A DNA stretch of 64,000 nt, taken from positions 16,230,550-16,294,549 of the forward strand of contig NC_084707.1 of assembly GCF_033807575.1 (NCBI RefSeq), read 5' to 3'. Under the pieces are notes generated by a model. It had not been told where the DNA came from. It worked only from the letters and a program-made list of their open reading frames with translations, and searched no databases. Origin of the DNA: Cydia pomonella. Lineage: Eukaryota > Arthropoda > Insecta > Lepidoptera > Tortricidae. The position numbers and the translations under genes are program-made. Positions 1-9,120 of this stretch are shown here, one piece after another (the first letter of the stretch is position 1; every line of letters starts with the position of its first letter).

Positions 1-310
1 TTGATAAAGATTTATTTGCATCGAAAGAAAAAAAAAAAATTCCCTCCCCCTCTAACTTTTGAACCATGGGTCCAAAAAATATGAAAATAATCGTGCAAAT
101 AAAGTTTAGTAAATACATTCAATGACAATTATAGAGAACATCATCGGTTGAGCCGTTTTTAAGTTTTTGCAGTCTTCCCTTTTTAGTAAAAGGGCTGCAA
201 AGGTACTTCTTTTGATGGTTATACCGTGATACCACCTAATAGCCCTCGTTTGCAGCCTATGGTGACTACAGAACTCTACACTGAGCATGGCCCAACATGC
301 TCTTGGCCGG
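1..310 (+). repeat. Partial GGTTCCGTA / (GTCT)n repeat, right half
   Basis: This is the right-hand half of the repeat seen complete at 311-1052, cut off by the window edge. It shares the poly-A/poly-C block, the 'AACTTTTGAACCAT' stretch and the terminal 'ACACTGAGCATGGCC' and 'GCTCTTGGCCGG' blocks, but is more diverged than the other copies. Its last base abuts the first base of the next copy, so the two sit head to tail. Confidence 0.75.
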
Positions 311-369
311 TTTTTAGGGTTCCGTAGCCAAATGGCATAAAACGGAACCCTTATAGTTTCGCCATGTCC

Positions 370-428
<59 letters not shown>

Positions 429-1052
429 CGAGGCTTTGCTCCGTGGTCGTTAGTGCTAGAAAGCTGAAATTTGGCATGGATATATAAATCAATAAAGCTG
501 ACAAAGTCGTACAATAAAATCTAAAAATTTAATTTTTTTTAGGGTACCTCCCCTACACGTAAAGTGGGGGTGAATTTTTTTTTTTCGCTTCAACCCTATA
601 GTGTGGGGTATCGTTGGAAAGGTCTTTCAAAACTAATAGGGGTTTTCAAGAATCATTTTTTGATAAAGTGAATATATTCGGAGATAATCGCTCCGAAAGA
701 AAAAAAAAATGTGTCCCCCCCCCCTCTAACTTTTGAACCATAGGTCCAAAAAATATGAAAAAAATCGTGGAAGTAGAGCTTAAGAAAGACATTAAATGAA
801 AACTATAGCGGACATGATCAGTTTAGCTGTTTTTGAGTTATCGCAAAAAGTTTTCCCTTCATAGTAAAAAGACTTACTTTAATTAGGTACTGATTATGCA
901 AATTTGCCTATTTGTTTAACTCGGGTGAAAGGTACCGTTTCATCCCTTGGTTAACAATTTACTATACTTTAAGCTCCAGTTTAGCTTATTGTGACGGAAG
1001 AGTAACTACGGAACCCTACACTGAGCGTGGCCCGACATGCTCTTGGCCGGTT
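311..1052 (+). repeat. Full-length GGTTCCGTA / (GTCT)n repeat, copy 2
   Basis: Begins TTTTTAGGGTTCCGTAGCC and ends ACTGAGCGTGGCCCGACATG then CTCTTGGCCGGTT. Near the left end GGGTTCCG and CGGAACCC can pair into a hairpin, followed by the (GTCT)n tract. Close copies lie at 15384-16131, 21823-22446 and 46459-50935 (the last interrupted). No long reading frame is credible; the open frames across it only translate the tetranucleotide. I believe it is one of the (GTCY)-microsatellite-associated repeats of Lepidoptera. Superfamily unresolved: the near-terminal hairpin recalls Helitrons, the end similarity recalls MITEs. Confidence 0.8.
371..428 (+). repeat. (TCTG)n microsatellite inside the repeat
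   Basis: About 14.5 tandem TCTG units. The same position holds about 16.5 units at 15445-15510, 4.5 at 21875-21892 and 3.5 at 46510-46523, so the tract belongs to the mobile repeat and varies in length. Confidence 0.95.
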
Positions 1053-1965
1053 ATTATTAATTTGAATGTCTGTAGCTTCTGCGCGGGCGCAGTGCTGCGC
1101 AGTGAAGATGTCTGCGCGAGTTAACGCGCGCCCCGCGGCAGTGCTGCGGTCGCCGCGCCGCTCATGTCCGCTTAATGAGTATTTTAACTACTGCAGCTAA
1201 ATCATACCCCACGTCCTTCATGCTCACTGTGCTCTAGCCTTACATGCTACCCGTAATGAGGGGTTTCAAGCGATGGAATAGATTTAACATGAAGCCTGGA
1301 GCTTGCCTAAGTGCCTCTTGAGATGAAAATAAAAGTGGAGAATGTAGATCGTAAACATGCAGCGACCGTAATCAAGGCTGGGGTATGTGCTTCGGGTATA
1401 AGTGTGTATATAATAAAATTAATACTCAAATCTTTGTCGCTTGTACGAACAAGACCGACTTAATTATTCGACTTCATTTGATAGCTCATTTTATGTTCCT
1501 TGTAGTCCTTGTACATTTGTATTCCGTACTCGACATTTAATTCTGACGGAGGACGAGCGTGCTCCATTTTACACACAACTTACACACTGACACACAGTTA
1601 TTTAACTAATTTTACACTTATCACAGCGATTACACTTTTTAATTAATTTACCGCTGCCACCATGTAGTAAAAGACAAAATGCTTGCTCAAACACTGATTT
1701 ATTTCAGCTACCCACATATGAATATATTTAACTTTAAGATCTACCTTCATATTGTTATTGTAAATCTACAACACTTACATACTTTTATCAAGTAATAGGG
1801 AAACATAAAACTCAATACTCTGCGTAGAGAGCGCCACTAGCCTACTGCGAAACCCAAAAAAACTAAATTCTCACTTTTGCATATTCGAGCGATAGGGAAG
1901 CATATAACGAAAACTGATGAAAAGGCGCAATTAAAGGGTTAAAGAGGTATTCCTCGTTGGATATA
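1053..1965. other. Gene-free stretch with a GC-rich patch
   Basis: No credible coding frame or RNA gene. 1078-1160 is a GC-rich patch with the motif GCAGTGCTGCG twice inside AT-rich DNA; it could be a short repeat or a regulatory island. The rest shows nothing recognisable. Confidence 0.5.
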
Positions 1966-2662
1966 TGGATATTACGTTTTTTTTAGATTTTGCATTCTGT
2001 TATTTTAGAAGTTACAGGGACACACATTTTTTCACTTTGGAAGTGTCTCTCGCGCAAACTATTCAATTTAGAAAAAAAAAATGATATTAGAAACCTAAAT
2101 ATCATTTTTGAAGACCTATCTATAGATACCCCACACGTATGGGTTTGTTGAAAAAAATTTTTTTTTTAATTTTATGACGTATTAAAAAAAAACTACTTAC
2201 TAGATCTCGTTCAAACCAATTTTCGGTGGAAGTTGCATGGCAATGTATATCATATATTTTTTTTAGATTTTTCATTCTGTTATTTTAGAAGTTACCGGGG
2301 GGGGGGGGGCACATTTTACCACTTTGGAAGTGTCCCTCGCGCAAACTATTCAGTTTAGAAAAAAATGATATTAGACACCTCAATATCATTTTTAAAGACC
2401 TATCCATAGATACCCCACACGTATGGGTTTGATGAAAAAAGATTTTTTGAGTTTCAGTTCTATGGGGAACCCCCAAAATTTATTGTTTTTTTTCTATTTG
2501 TGTGTAAAAATCTTAATTCATAGAATACATCTACTTACCAAGTTTGAACAGTATAGCTCTTATAGTTTCGGAAAAAAGTGGCTGTGACATAATCGGACAG
2601 ACGGACATGACGAATCTATAAGGGTTCCGTTTTTTGCCATTTGGCTACGAAACCCTAAAAAC
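1966..2662 (-). repeat. GGTTCCGTA-family repeat with internal partial duplication
   Basis: Ends in GCCATTTGGCTACGAAACCC, the reverse of the start of the other copies, preceded by GGACAGACGGACATGACG. The body matches the repeat inside the mariner at 59813-60120. The block at about 1979-2195 (CATTCTGTTATTTTAGAAG, later ATACCCCACACGTATGGG) recurs at about 2260-2430, so one copy was partly duplicated in tandem or two copies overlap. It contains a G tract near 2297. Confidence 0.7.
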
Positions 2663-2735
2663 GAAATGTGACATTATCTATGAACGCGACATTATCTATG
2701 ACGACGAACTAAATGTGACATTATCTATGACGATG
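2663..2735 (+). repeat. Short array of GACATTATCTATGA
   Basis: The 14-mer GACATTATCTATGA occurs three times within about 70 bp. The complement, ATAGATAATGTCAC, recurs beyond the other side of the LINE near 7997-8010. Origin unknown. Confidence 0.7.
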
Positions 2736-2807
2736 GCGCTTAGACGTTGTTTAGAATATAGGAGCATCGTTGATAATGGCGTAAGCGCCACCGACAATAA
2801 GGTCCCT

Positions 2808-2830
2808 TAATCATAATCATAATCATAATC
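2808..2830 (-). repeat. LINE 3' terminal hexamer repeat (GATTAT)n
   Basis: On the minus strand about 3.8 units of GATTAT follow the AATAAAG near the end of the LINE 3' UTR. This is the expected template-slippage tail of a LINE that does not end in poly(A). Confidence 0.85.
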
Positions 2831-3046
2831 TTTATTGTTTGTGAGAAATGGGTTACATTGCCGGTAATTACTATTGTAACAATTTTACATGGACTCACCA
2901 AGACTCTACCTTTACAGGTGTACAAACAAACATTTCCTTAAAACGAAGCATTAATACACAAATAAATCACAATCTTACTATTAATAAAAATCATGCAATA
3001 ACAAAAATGAAATAAAATAAAATTGAAGTCAAATACAAATCATAAT

Positions 3047-5926
3047 TCAAAAAACATAAAAATCATCATCATCTAAATCATAATTTAAAAAATCATTAAT
3101 ACTATAAAAACATCTCTGTACTAGCCAAGCTTGGACTTGTGATTTAAATATATTCAAATTATTATTCTTAAAAATGTCAGGTAATTTATTATAAATACGA
3201 ATACACATAATATACGAGTTTCTCGAGGAAAGTGCCAAATTAACCGAAGGTTTATGTAAAGTAAACTTATACTGTGTTCTTGTCGCGCGGGGACCCATGG
3301 TTTGGAATTCCACAAACAAGTATTTATACTTGTGTACGAAAACACACACTTCGAAAATATACATACTAGGGAAAGTGAGTATGTTGTTTTCTATAAAATA
3401 AGTGCGACATGAGCCCATATAGTGTATTCCAAATATGGCTCTGATACAACGCTTCTGTGTTATAAATATTGCGTCTTTGTCAATACAGTTTCCCCAAACT
3501 ACTAGTCCATATCGCAAGAGAGAATTAACGTAGCCATTATAAGCGAGTAGCGCTGCTTGGGTCGAAACAGTTTGGCTAATTCGTCTAAGCGCAAAAATAA
3601 AACTATTTACTTTGGATTGCACATTAGCAGCATGCTCCGTCCAATTACAGTGGCTGTCAATAGTTATGCCTAAAAACCTTGTATTTTGCACTTCTTTAAC
3701 AGGCTCGTTATCTAAAATTATATTTAGTTTCTGTGTGTTGCCTCTTGCTGTACTGAACTGGATATAAGTAGACTTATTTACATTTACCTTTAAGTTATTT
3801 CGTTTTAACCATTCAACTGTGCTTATCAGTGCTCCATTTAAGTCATCGTTATAAGTTGTCAAATTTTTGCATTTTACAATAATAGATGTATCATCTGCGT
3901 ACAGTAGACAATCATGATTGGGCAAGCATTTTGGTAGATCGTTTATATATAATAAGAATAGCAGAGGTCCCAAAATACTGCCCTGCGGTACTCCATAATT
4001 ATTATACATTAAAGATGACTTGTACGAATTTAGAGTTTTAGATTTTTGGCAATATTTTAGGGTCTCGACACATTGATTTCTGTCACTGAGGTATGTCTTA
4101 ATCCATTCAAGTGCTGGCCCGCGTATGCCGTATCTGTATAGTTTAATCGCCATCCGCTTATGACAAACAAAATCGAAAGCTTTGCTCATGTCTAAAAACA
4201 AAACTGTTACAGGAATCTTATTGTCTATTGCATTTAATACATGTTTTACAAGTTTAAATGTTGCCAATGTAGTACATCTCGATTTGCGAAAACCATGCTG
4301 TTCTTCAGTAATTATATCATAGCGTTCTAAAAAGCTTGATAATCTGCTAAACATCACTTTCTCATATATTTTGGCGAAAACAGATATCAAAGTAACTGGC
4401 CTATAGTTTTCTATATCCGTCTTAGCTCCTTTCTTATGAAGGGGCTTTACCACCGATTGCTTCAGAGCATCCGGAAACACACCTTGCAATAAAGAGAGGT
4501 TTATTGCATGTATAAGAGGCTTTTCAATAATATGCATACACATTTTAATTATATCCGTTCTAACTCCATCATGCCCTACCGACTTCGAGTTTTTGAGTGA
4601 CTTGACTAGCTTGTTGAGTTCATATGCACTTACTGGATTAAGATAAATAGTAGAAGTGCTATTCATTATATCGATATCGTCTGTAGAAACAGAAGAGACG
4701 TTATCACGAACAACGCTAATAAAATAATTATTAAAACAATCAGCAATATTTTGGGGATCTCGAATAATTTTATCGTGAAGTTCCAATTTGTCAACTGATA
4801 TGCTGCAACAGTCCGTCGATGTATAATTCTTAATGACGTTCCATACTGCCTTACATTTATTACTACTATTGTCAATATATCTTAAATTATTTGATTTCTG
4901 ATGATTAATAAAGCATTTTTTAAGAAGACGAGAGTAGCGTTTATAATACGATATAGTATCATGACAAGTTCTACTACGCAAGTATAGTTGGCGTTTATGT
5001 TTGCAGCAGTTTCGTAGGCCTCTCGTTATATTTTTAGACTTCAGTGAATTATTCTTAATTTTTAGTTTAATCACTGGGAAACAAAGGTTGTAAAAAAGTA
5101 GAAATATGTCACTAAATTGATTAAAAGCTTTGTTCGCGTCATTTTCGTTTAAAACATCATTGAACGATAAGCTCGTCAAACATTGTAAAAATTTTAACTG
5201 ATTGTCATGGCTAAAATCTCGTCTGAATGTAAACCACCATTTGGCAGGACATGGAGATCGTTTCTTTACCGGTACTTGACATGATTGCGCTGTGTGGTCA
5301 GATAGACCTAAATCGTGTATGACAGCATTTACACTGTTAGTGTTTGAAGCTATGTGGTCAATACAAGTTTCTGAATGTTCTGTTATTCTAGTCGGACAGT
5401 TAGTTAGCAGTTCTAAATTATAATTATCTAATATCTGTCTGAACTCATTCGCTATGGACGACACCTTCATAGTATCGATATTGAAATCGCCACATAAAAC
5501 ATACTTTTTCCTTTTATTTGAACAAATAGTATTGAGTAGTTCTTCAAGTTTATGGAAAAATAGCGATCCTGTTGATGGTGGCGTTTTGTTTGTATAAATA
5601 CATATTATTACTATGTTATACTGAGTTAGTGTAGTGGCACAGCATTCAAAAATATGTGACTGAGACAGCGAGTTGACCTCTATCATAGGTGTAAAATTTA
5701 TATTATTGCGAACAAGTATCGCCACCCCACCCCTTTTTGTGTTCTTCCGAGAAAAACTGGCGGCTATCTGAAAGTCTTGTATTTTTAAATTACGTTCTGA
5801 ACCTCTAAGAATATTAGTCTCACTCAAGCAAATAATATCAACCTGGGTACCATTATTTGAAAGTTGATCTATAGCGATATTAAGTAGCTCTTGTTTATTT
5901 AACGCGCCAGAAATATTTTGGTGCAA
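3047..5926 (-). CDS. LINE ORF2: endonuclease / reverse transcriptase
   Basis: 959 codons as delimited here. An N-terminal apurinic-like endonuclease shows LSETN (Glu36), CGDFNID (Asp147, Asn149) and LSDH (Asp210, His211). The reverse transcriptase follows with NYRPVTLISVFAKIYEK, HGFRKSRCTT, FLDMSKAFDFV, GVPQGSILGPLLFLLYINDL and the catalytic YADD, then FLGITID. It nicks target DNA and copies the element RNA there. There is no ATG at the N-terminus: the first codon given is TTG and the first in-frame ATG is residue 81, inside the endonuclease. The frame stays open upstream to about 6052, overlapping ORF1 by about 60 nt in the +1 frame, so translation probably needs a frameshift or reinitiation. 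No stop or frameshift was seen, so the protein could be functional. Confidence 0.93.
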   Translation of the reverse strand: MHQNISGALNKQELLNIAIDQLSNNGTQVDIICLSETNILRGSERNLKIQDFQIAASFSRKNTKRGGVAILVRNNINFTPMIEVNSLSQSHIFECCATTLTQYNIVIICIYTNKTPPSTGSLFFHKLEELLNTICSNKRKKYVLCGDFNIDTMKVSSIANEFRQILDNYNLELLTNCPTRITEHSETCIDHIASNTNSVNAVIHDLGLSDHTAQSCQVPVKKRSPCPAKWWFTFRRDFSHDNQLKFLQCLTSLSFNDVLNENDANKAFNQFSDIFLLFYNLCFPVIKLKIKNNSLKSKNITRGLRNCCKHKRQLYLRSRTCHDTISYYKRYSRLLKKCFINHQKSNNLRYIDNSSNKCKAVWNVIKNYTSTDCCSISVDKLELHDKIIRDPQNIADCFNNYFISVVRDNVSSVSTDDIDIMNSTSTIYLNPVSAYELNKLVKSLKNSKSVGHDGVRTDIIKMCMHIIEKPLIHAINLSLLQGVFPDALKQSVVKPLHKKGAKTDIENYRPVTLISVFAKIYEKVMFSRLSSFLERYDIITEEQHGFRKSRCTTLATFKLVKHVLNAIDNKIPVTVLFLDMSKAFDFVCHKRMAIKLYRYGIRGPALEWIKTYLSDRNQCVETLKYCQKSKTLNSYKSSLMYNNYGVPQGSILGPLLFLLYINDLPKCLPNHDCLLYADDTSIIVKCKNLTTYNDDLNGALISTVEWLKRNNLKVNVNKSTYIQFSTARGNTQKLNIILDNEPVKEVQNTRFLGITIDSHCNWTEHAANVQSKVNSFIFALRRISQTVSTQAALLAYNGYVNSLLRYGLVVWGNCIDKDAIFITQKRCIRAIFGIHYMGSCRTYFIENNILTFPSMYIFEVCVFVHKYKYLFVEFQTMGPRATRTQYKFTLHKPSVNLALSSRNSYIMCIRIYNKLPDIFKNNNLNIFKSQVQAWLVQRCFYSINDFLNYDLDDDDFYVF

Positions 5927-5987
5927 GACCCCAATACTAGGAGTTTTGGTTTTGTTTACACTAGTTAGAAAATTGTTTGCATCCGTC

Positions 5988-7613
5988 TCAAAAGAATAAT
6001 TTGCAACGAAAGGAATGCTGGAGGGGTTGCCCTTGACTTGACTGACTTTCCTTTAATGGTGTGTTGCGGTGCGAGTACAAATCATTTATTTCGCTTATTA
6101 GATCTGCCACATCCTTGAAAATTGTAAGAAGTCCCCTGTTATTTATCGTTCCTCCTCCGTGCTTAAACATATAATTTGAATACATCAGATTTTTATTAGA
6201 GTCAAGAATGTAAGCGTACTCGTATATAAGATTATCAAGGTACAATAACTGGTTGAAATATTCCACTCTTTTGTTAAATAAATTAGCCTTAAAACTTAAT
6301 TTAAACGTTGGTACACATATTATTACATTAGTATGCCGAATTTTTTGAAGTTTCAATCTTATGAATTCAATTAGCTCTGCGTAGTTAGCTGTTATGTTAA
6401 AGTCTTTTTCACCAATATAAATTACACAGAAATCATTAAAAGTGAAATTTTCTAATTTTTTGGATAGTCCACTAAATAGCTGCTCAATACCGCCGCCGGT
6501 TATACGGAAATGAAAACAGTTAGTAAGTGAGCGTTCAGTAATTTTCAGTAAGCTCGAGTTATTACTACTTATGACGCATACTTTCGGCGACACTGCAGCG
6601 TCGGCGTCGTTTCGCATCTTCACATTATTGGGGTCATCACGCGCGCCTGGGCTACCGGTCGCTGCTGAAGATGAGCTTGAAACTTGAGGTATTTTCATTA
6701 TCTGTTTAACTGTTGGTAACGGTTCGTTCTTTGATTCAATTGAGTTACTTTGTGAGTTCATAGCTTGAGAAATAAGTAGCTCTCTTTCAAGTTCGGTGAT
6801 TACTAAATTTAAAGATTTAATTTCTTGTTCCGATTCAAGGAGTTCATTCTGTAATTTAGTTAAACGTTGCTCCATAGATAATATTTTTATCGAGTGGTCC
6901 ACCTGAAGCTTCGATTTAATACCGCCGATAGGGCTCGCTGGTGATAACCTGCCCTTACGAGCAAGAGTATTTGATCTTTGCGGAGAGTTGCATAAATTTT
7001 TGAGGGTGTATAATTCTTGTGTTAGTTTGTCATTTTGACGCTGAAGTTCATTTTTTTCTATAATAACATTTTGCAATTCATTATCGGTGCTAGCTAGTTC
7101 GAGCTTTAATCTATCGATTTCGCTTTTTAGCTCTATTACCAAGCTAGAGTCGTATGTTAGTTCGAGACTTTTCGACAGATCCTCATCTAACAGACGTAAC
7201 GTATCTTCTGAAGAGTCGTTGGCAGGTATTATTGATTCCGTTGACATAGATCTAGTCGGTGTGTCGTGCTCGTATGTGCGCGAGGGCGGAGATACAAATA
7301 TAGAGTCTTTCGTTGGTGCCATAGACGACGTGCTAGGTGCCGGAGACGTCTTATCTTGTTTTTTTTTCCTTAATGTTATATTTTGTTCGTCTTTATTCTT
7401 TATCTGTGTTGGTTTCTTATTACTTTGATTTTGTGCATTGGGAGCCGGGCGACATGACATACATACCCATTCTTTTTTGCTCTTTGCAGACATTATATTA
7501 AAGAGCTTAGATCTTCCAGCGCAATGTATGTCTAATATCTGTTTGCATGTAGAACATTTAAGAAAGTTTTTCCCTTCTATGTCATTACCGCATTTTACGC
7601 ATACAGGCGCCAT
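5988..7613 (-). CDS. LINE ORF1: PHD-like finger, coiled coil, esterase-like
   Basis: 541 residues starting at an ATG 65 bp inside the DNA preceding ORF2 on this strand. Residues 5-54 form a PHD-like zinc finger: Cys5, Cys8, Cys20, Cys23, His30, Cys31, Trp49, Cys51, Cys54 (His and Cys are adjacent, unlike the usual His-x-x-Cys). Residues about 155-285 are heptad-rich and likely coiled coil. Residues about 340-515 resemble the esterase (SGNH-like) domain found in CR1-type ORF1 proteins, although a canonical Gly-Asp-Ser is not obvious. Such proteins bind element RNA and form the ribonucleoprotein. The TGA stop at 5988-5990 lies inside the upstream open extension of ORF2. The middle, residues 60-150, is polar and Ser/Thr-rich. 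Confidence 0.85.
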   Translation of the reverse strand: MAPVCVKCGNDIEGKNFLKCSTCKQILDIHCAGRSKLFNIMSAKSKKEWVCMSCRPAPNAQNQSNKKPTQIKNKDEQNITLRKKKQDKTSPAPSTSSMAPTKDSIFVSPPSRTYEHDTPTRSMSTESIIPANDSSEDTLRLLDEDLSKSLELTYDSSLVIELKSEIDRLKLELASTDNELQNVIIEKNELQRQNDKLTQELYTLKNLCNSPQRSNTLARKGRLSPASPIGGIKSKLQVDHSIKILSMEQRLTKLQNELLESEQEIKSLNLVITELERELLISQAMNSQSNSIESKNEPLPTVKQIMKIPQVSSSSSAATGSPGARDDPNNVKMRNDADAAVSPKVCVISSNNSSLLKITERSLTNCFHFRITGGGIEQLFSGLSKKLENFTFNDFCVIYIGEKDFNITANYAELIEFIRLKLQKIRHTNVIICVPTFKLSFKANLFNKRVEYFNQLLYLDNLIYEYAYILDSNKNLMYSNYMFKHGGGTINNRGLLTIFKDVADLISEINDLYSHRNTPLKESQSSQGQPLQHSFRCKLFF

Positions 7614-7677
7614 CTCAACTATAATTTGTGTTTAAATTTGTTAAGATAGAAAAAATCCAAAAGTTTCTTTTCTAGTG

Positions 7678-7730
7678 GGATTCGATCCCGGTGTCACGGT
7701 TTAGCAGCCACGATTTATTCCAATCTGCCA
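7678..7730 (-). promoter_or_regulatory. tRNA-like A box and B box upstream of LINE ORF1
   Basis: On the minus strand TGGCAGATTGG (7730-7720) fits a Pol III A box, and GGATCGAATCC (7688-7678) fits a B box, 31 bp apart, as in a tRNA gene. They lie 65-117 bp upstream of the ORF1 ATG. It may be a degenerate tRNA-derived segment taken into the 5' UTR, or flanking DNA. It does not fold as a real tRNA gene by eye. Confidence 0.5.
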
Positions 7731-7779
7731 CGGACACTTTACAATGGTAGTCGAAATTATCAATCGTACTTTTATTAAG

Positions 7780-7847
7780 TTTGTCGTAGTTCTGCAAATT
7801 GTCGTTAGATGTCTTTGTCGTAGTTCAGCAAACTGTCGTTAGATGTC
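7780..7847 (-). repeat. Two tandem 34-bp units
   Basis: Units 7780-7813 and 7814-7847 differ at two positions and both contain TTTGTCGTAGTTC and TGTCGTTAGATGTC. They may be promoter monomers at the LINE 5' end, as in some other LINEs, or local duplication of flanking DNA. Confidence 0.85.
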
Positions 7848-7936
7848 ACTATAGTTAAAATTATTGAACATAGATACGGTGTGAAGTAAAGTCAAAGCTA
7901 CCCACTAGTTCAAAGCTCACATCTATTTTAAATATA

Positions 7937-8032
7937 TATAATGTCACAAATGATATTATTTTTAAAATTTTTTTTAGTTAATGTCACCTTTTCATAGATA
8001 ATGTCACAAATGATATTATTTTTAAAATTGCT
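7937..8032. repeat. Direct repeat of about 32 bp, 60 bp apart
   Basis: ATAATGTCACAAATGATATT followed by ATTTTTAAAATT occurs twice, near 7938-7970 and 8000-8031. The second copy is preceded by CATAGATAATGTCAC, the inverse of the array at 2663-2735. Confidence 0.8.
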
Positions 8033-8407
8033 TTCTTGGGGTTAGATATTACGTATCATTTGTGCCATATCGTATCTGGAGGAGCCCAATCTTGGTATGT
8101 TTTGAAACTTATTTGTTTTAATTTAAAGTCATGGCTGAAATGTAATGACGTGGTATATTTTTAGAATTTTTTTTTACCTACTACAGAAATTTTTAGAATT
8201 GCCTTAAAACGTCATACGCGATAGGTTTCTGAAAAAAAAAAACATTTTTTTTTTCCATAAAAAAAAATGAGACAGCACTCCCATCCTAAAGGATTTTTTT
8301 AAAGAATTGCGGGCCAAAAATTTTGTTTTGACCTCTAGTATGCGTGTGCCAAACGGCTAAACTGTAGGTACATCGATTTGCGTTTTTTTTTCGTGTACAC
8401 CTTCCAC

Positions 8408-8492
8408 TAATATTAGTGCGATAGCGACATTTGTTGCGTTTCGTTCGATACGGAGCGTAAACGATTGGCATGTTGGCTACGCACCCAGTATG
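8408..8492 (+). repeat. Fragment of the GGTGC..AGCCAAC MITE family
   Basis: Contains TTAGTGCGATAGCGAC, TTGCGTTTCGTT and the terminus AAACGATTGGCATGTTGGC then TACGCACC. It matches the MITE at 54194-54293 in inverse orientation, with its left end missing. Confidence 0.65.
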
Positions 8493-9120
8493 AGTACGAG
8501 TAGGAATGTCAGCGCAACAAGAGTTTTGGTCTAAATGTATAAACATATTTTTATTCATAGGTACTAATGTATCTACTTGTATTCACAAGCATTGAAAACG
8601 TTTCCATTGTTATTCAGTGGGTAAAGCCGAAATTGAATACCGTTTCTCCCGTGAAAGCGTTGTTGTTACAAAGTAGCTGAATAAAATCTGGCCAAATACT
8701 TTCTTACATAATATGTAAAACGTGACTGCAGTCTTATGGAGGCGCTTGCAGGCACTGAGCCTCCGTGCGTCCTCGGGCTACGTTTCGTATAACTGATAGC
8801 ACTAATTTGTCCTCGGCAAGACGTATTCGTTCATTTAGTCATTAATAACATTTAAATAAATCGGTTGGAAGAACGGTGCCGATGGCGCGGCGAGCAGGTG
8901 CCGCGAAGGCCGGACCGGGAGCGCCCGGGCGCCTCGCCTCCAGTTAATTGATTCCAATCAAGGCAAGACCCTCGATAATTCTCCCTGGACACAGTCCAGT
9001 CTGCTCTGCTTCGTAATTATTAACAGCTGATCGTAACGTTGGTAAGCAACACTTTGCTGAGACCGCAAGTACGCATTACAAAAATAAATAAAAGTAGATT
9101 AAGTATAAAAATAAAATATA
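8493..9120. other. Gene-free stretch with GC-rich island
   Basis: No credible gene. 8876-8940 is very GC-rich (ATGGCGCGGCGAGCAGG and GAGCGCCCGGGCGCC), followed by a GATTCCAATCAAGG stretch. It could be a conserved regulatory island or an old repeat; no frame across it looks coding. Confidence 0.4.

Larger units (their letters stand above)
2808..7847 (-). mobile_element. CR1-like non-LTR retrotransposon (LINE), apparently intact
   Basis: A LINE about 5 kb long on the minus strand, with ORF1 (PHD-like finger, coiled coil, esterase-like domain) and ORF2 (endonuclease plus reverse transcriptase). The 3' end is at 2808, where AATAAAG is followed by a GATTAT hexamer repeat instead of poly(A), a habit of CR1- and Daphne-like LINEs. 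The 3' UTR is about 235 bp. Neither ORF has an internal stop. The 5' boundary is uncertain: I place it provisionally beyond the tRNA-like boxes (7678-7730) and the 34-bp tandem pair (7780-7847). No target duplication was identified. Clade assignment within the Jockey/CR1 group is inference from domain layout. Confidence 0.85.

Noticed and set aside
371..428. Possible CRISPR-like or other spaced array
   Set aside because: The units are contiguous 4-bp repeats with no spacers, in a eukaryotic genome.
106..514. Open frames with TDRQ repeats at 106-514 and 15330-15596
   Set aside because: They only translate the (GTCT)n tract of a mobile repeat, occur in more than one frame and have no non-repetitive domain.
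7087..7635. Plus-strand frames at 7087-7428 and 7438-7635
   Set aside because: They are antisense to the LINE ORF1, which has a PHD-like finger and coiled coil.
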